This document shows positions 4,245 to 5,058 of a stretch of 5,058 nucleotides of DNA, in pieces. Within the stretch, counting starts at the first letter, position 1; every line of letters begins with the position of its first letter. The stretch lies in NCBI GenBank assembly GCA_045534235.1, contig JAZSJI010000121.1:1-5058 (forward strand). Direction: 5' to 3'. The notes under the pieces were generated by a model. The model saw only the letters and a program-made list of their open reading frames with translations. It searched no databases and was not told the DNA's origin. This DNA comes from Flemingiibacterium sp045534235 (GTDB lineage Bacteria; Bacillota; Clostridia; Oscillospirales; CAG-272). The translations under genes and the position numbers were made by a program.

Positions 4245-5058
4245 TTACTTCGCCTCGGCGGCAAGGTAATGCTTCAGCACCTCGCACACGTCGTAAAGCG
4301 GACGCGAGCCTTTTATTTTGTAGTCCACGCTCACTCTGCCCGACATACGGAAGGTCAGGTTAACGTTCGCGTCAGCCGCCGCCTTTGCCCACCGCATCGC
4401 GTCAAGGCTCTCGGGCAGTATGGATATGGTCTCGCCGTGGTGCTCTATCTTCGGTATTCTCGCCGCTTGACAAAGCGCACGCGCAAGTGAAACGTACATA
4501 AGCGTGTCAGCCGCGCGCGGTATATCGCCGAAGCGGTCGAGTAACTCGTCCGCGAGGTCGTCAAGGTCCTCGGCGCACTCGATATGCGCTATCTTTTTGT
4601 ATATATCCATTCGCTGTGACTCGCTCTTTATATACCTTTCGGGCAGGTACGCGTCAAGCGACACGTCTATCTTCGACTCATACTTTTTCTCGGGCGCGAC
4701 ACCCTTTTCCTCGAGCACCGCCTCGTTTAATATCTTCACGTAGAGGTCGTAGCCAACGCTGTCGAGCTGTCCGTGCTGCTCTGCGCCGAGAAGATTTCCC
4801 GCGCCGCGTATCTCGAGGTCACGAAGCGCAATCTTGAAGCCCGAGCCGAACTCGGTGTACTCGCGCATCGCGGAAAGACGCTTCTGCGCTATCTCCGTCA
4901 GCGACATAAACGGCGGATAGGTGAAGTATGCGTAAGCGCGGCGCGAGGAACGACCGACGCGTCCGCGTACCTGCCGACGCTCGCAATATCCAAGCTTGTC
5001 CGCGTGGTCGATAATAAGCGCGTTCGCGTTCGGCACGTCAACGCCCGACTCGATTATC
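4245..5058 (-). CDS. mfd: Transcription-repair coupling factor Mfd, C-terminal part (5' end outside window)
   Basis: Mfd binds RNA polymerase stalled at DNA damage, pushes it off with a RecG-like translocase and recruits UvrA for nucleotide excision repair. Only about the last 270 residues are present. The frame stays open to the window edge, and the first visible residues, IIESGVDVPNAN, match helicase motif V; an apparent GTG start at 5036 is therefore internal. Motif VI, RQVRGRVGRS, and the translocation-motif region, which includes GSGFKIALRDLEIRGAGNLLG, follow, then a linker and the C-terminal D7 (TRCF) domain with YLPERYI, YKKIA and ELLDRFGDIP, ending in AEAK. The D7 domain looks complete. 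The residues before motif VI (GYCERRQV) differ from the more usual LYQL pattern. The gene is followed by a 494-base intergenic region; the minus-strand terminator at 3969-3994 is its probable end. Confidence 0.96.
   Translation of the reverse strand, partial: IIESGVDVPNANALIIDHADKLGYCERRQVRGRVGRSSRRAYAYFTYPPFMSLTEIAQKRLSAMREYTEFGSGFKIALRDLEIRGAGNLLGAEQHGQLDSVGYDLYVKILNEAVLEEKGVAPEKKYESKIDVSLDAYLPERYIKSESQRMDIYKKIAHIECAEDLDDLADELLDRFGDIPRAADTLMYVSLARALCQAARIPKIEHHGETISILPESLDAMRWAKAAADANVNLTFRMSGRVSVDYKIKGSRPLYDVCEVLKHYLAAEAK

Noticed and set aside
4245..5036. A complete 263-codon gene starting at the GTG at 5036
   Set aside because: The frame continues upstream to the window edge with IIESGVD, which is Mfd helicase motif V, so the GTG is an internal valine codon.

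Overview
The window looks like chromosomal DNA of a moderately GC-rich member of the Clostridia, probably a gut Oscillospiraceae/Ruminococcaceae-type bacterium. This is inferred from strong AGGAGG-type ribosome binding sites, a VanR-like response regulator paired with a Clostridia-style histidine kinase, and an intergenic palindromic repeat of a kind I recall from gut Clostridia. No genus can be named from sequence alone.

Layout. (1) 1-123: a short open reading frame tail and/or structured leader that I do not recognise. (2) 124-798, + strand: trmO, a complete tRNA t6A37 methyltransferase, followed by an intrinsic terminator. (3) 799-1017: a gap between convergent genes, dense with organised repeats. 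It holds an AT-only palindrome, 10-bp-phased T-rich repeats, five 12-bp tandem repeats, and four helically phased TTTTCCACA-type (DnaA-box-like) 9-mers, with a fifth copy inverted inside the trmO terminator. (4) 3750 down to 1018, - strand: a two-gene operon, with an OmpR/VanR-family response regulator first and a large six-helix sensor histidine kinase 12 bases after it. (5) 3751-4244: a 494-base intergenic region holding TTCTTAA direct repeats (a likely regulator binding site) and a 401-bp stretch bounded by 37-bp imperfect inverted repeats. Nested almost concentrically inside that stretch is a 124-bp multi-hairpin repeat with terminator-like hairpins at both ends. (6) 4245-5058, - strand: the C-terminal third or less of mfd, the transcription-repair coupling factor, cut by the window edge.

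The three functional units (tRNA modification, two-component signalling, transcription-coupled repair) are not obviously one pathway. The genes are ordinary housekeeping or regulatory genes. The novel signal lies in the two intergenic regions: an origin-like or DnaA-binding module between trmO and the kinase gene, and a nested MITE-like palindromic element between mfd and the regulator gene. The kinase also has unusual features: a 53-residue cationic segment with no acidic residue, and a replaced DxGxG ATP-binding motif.
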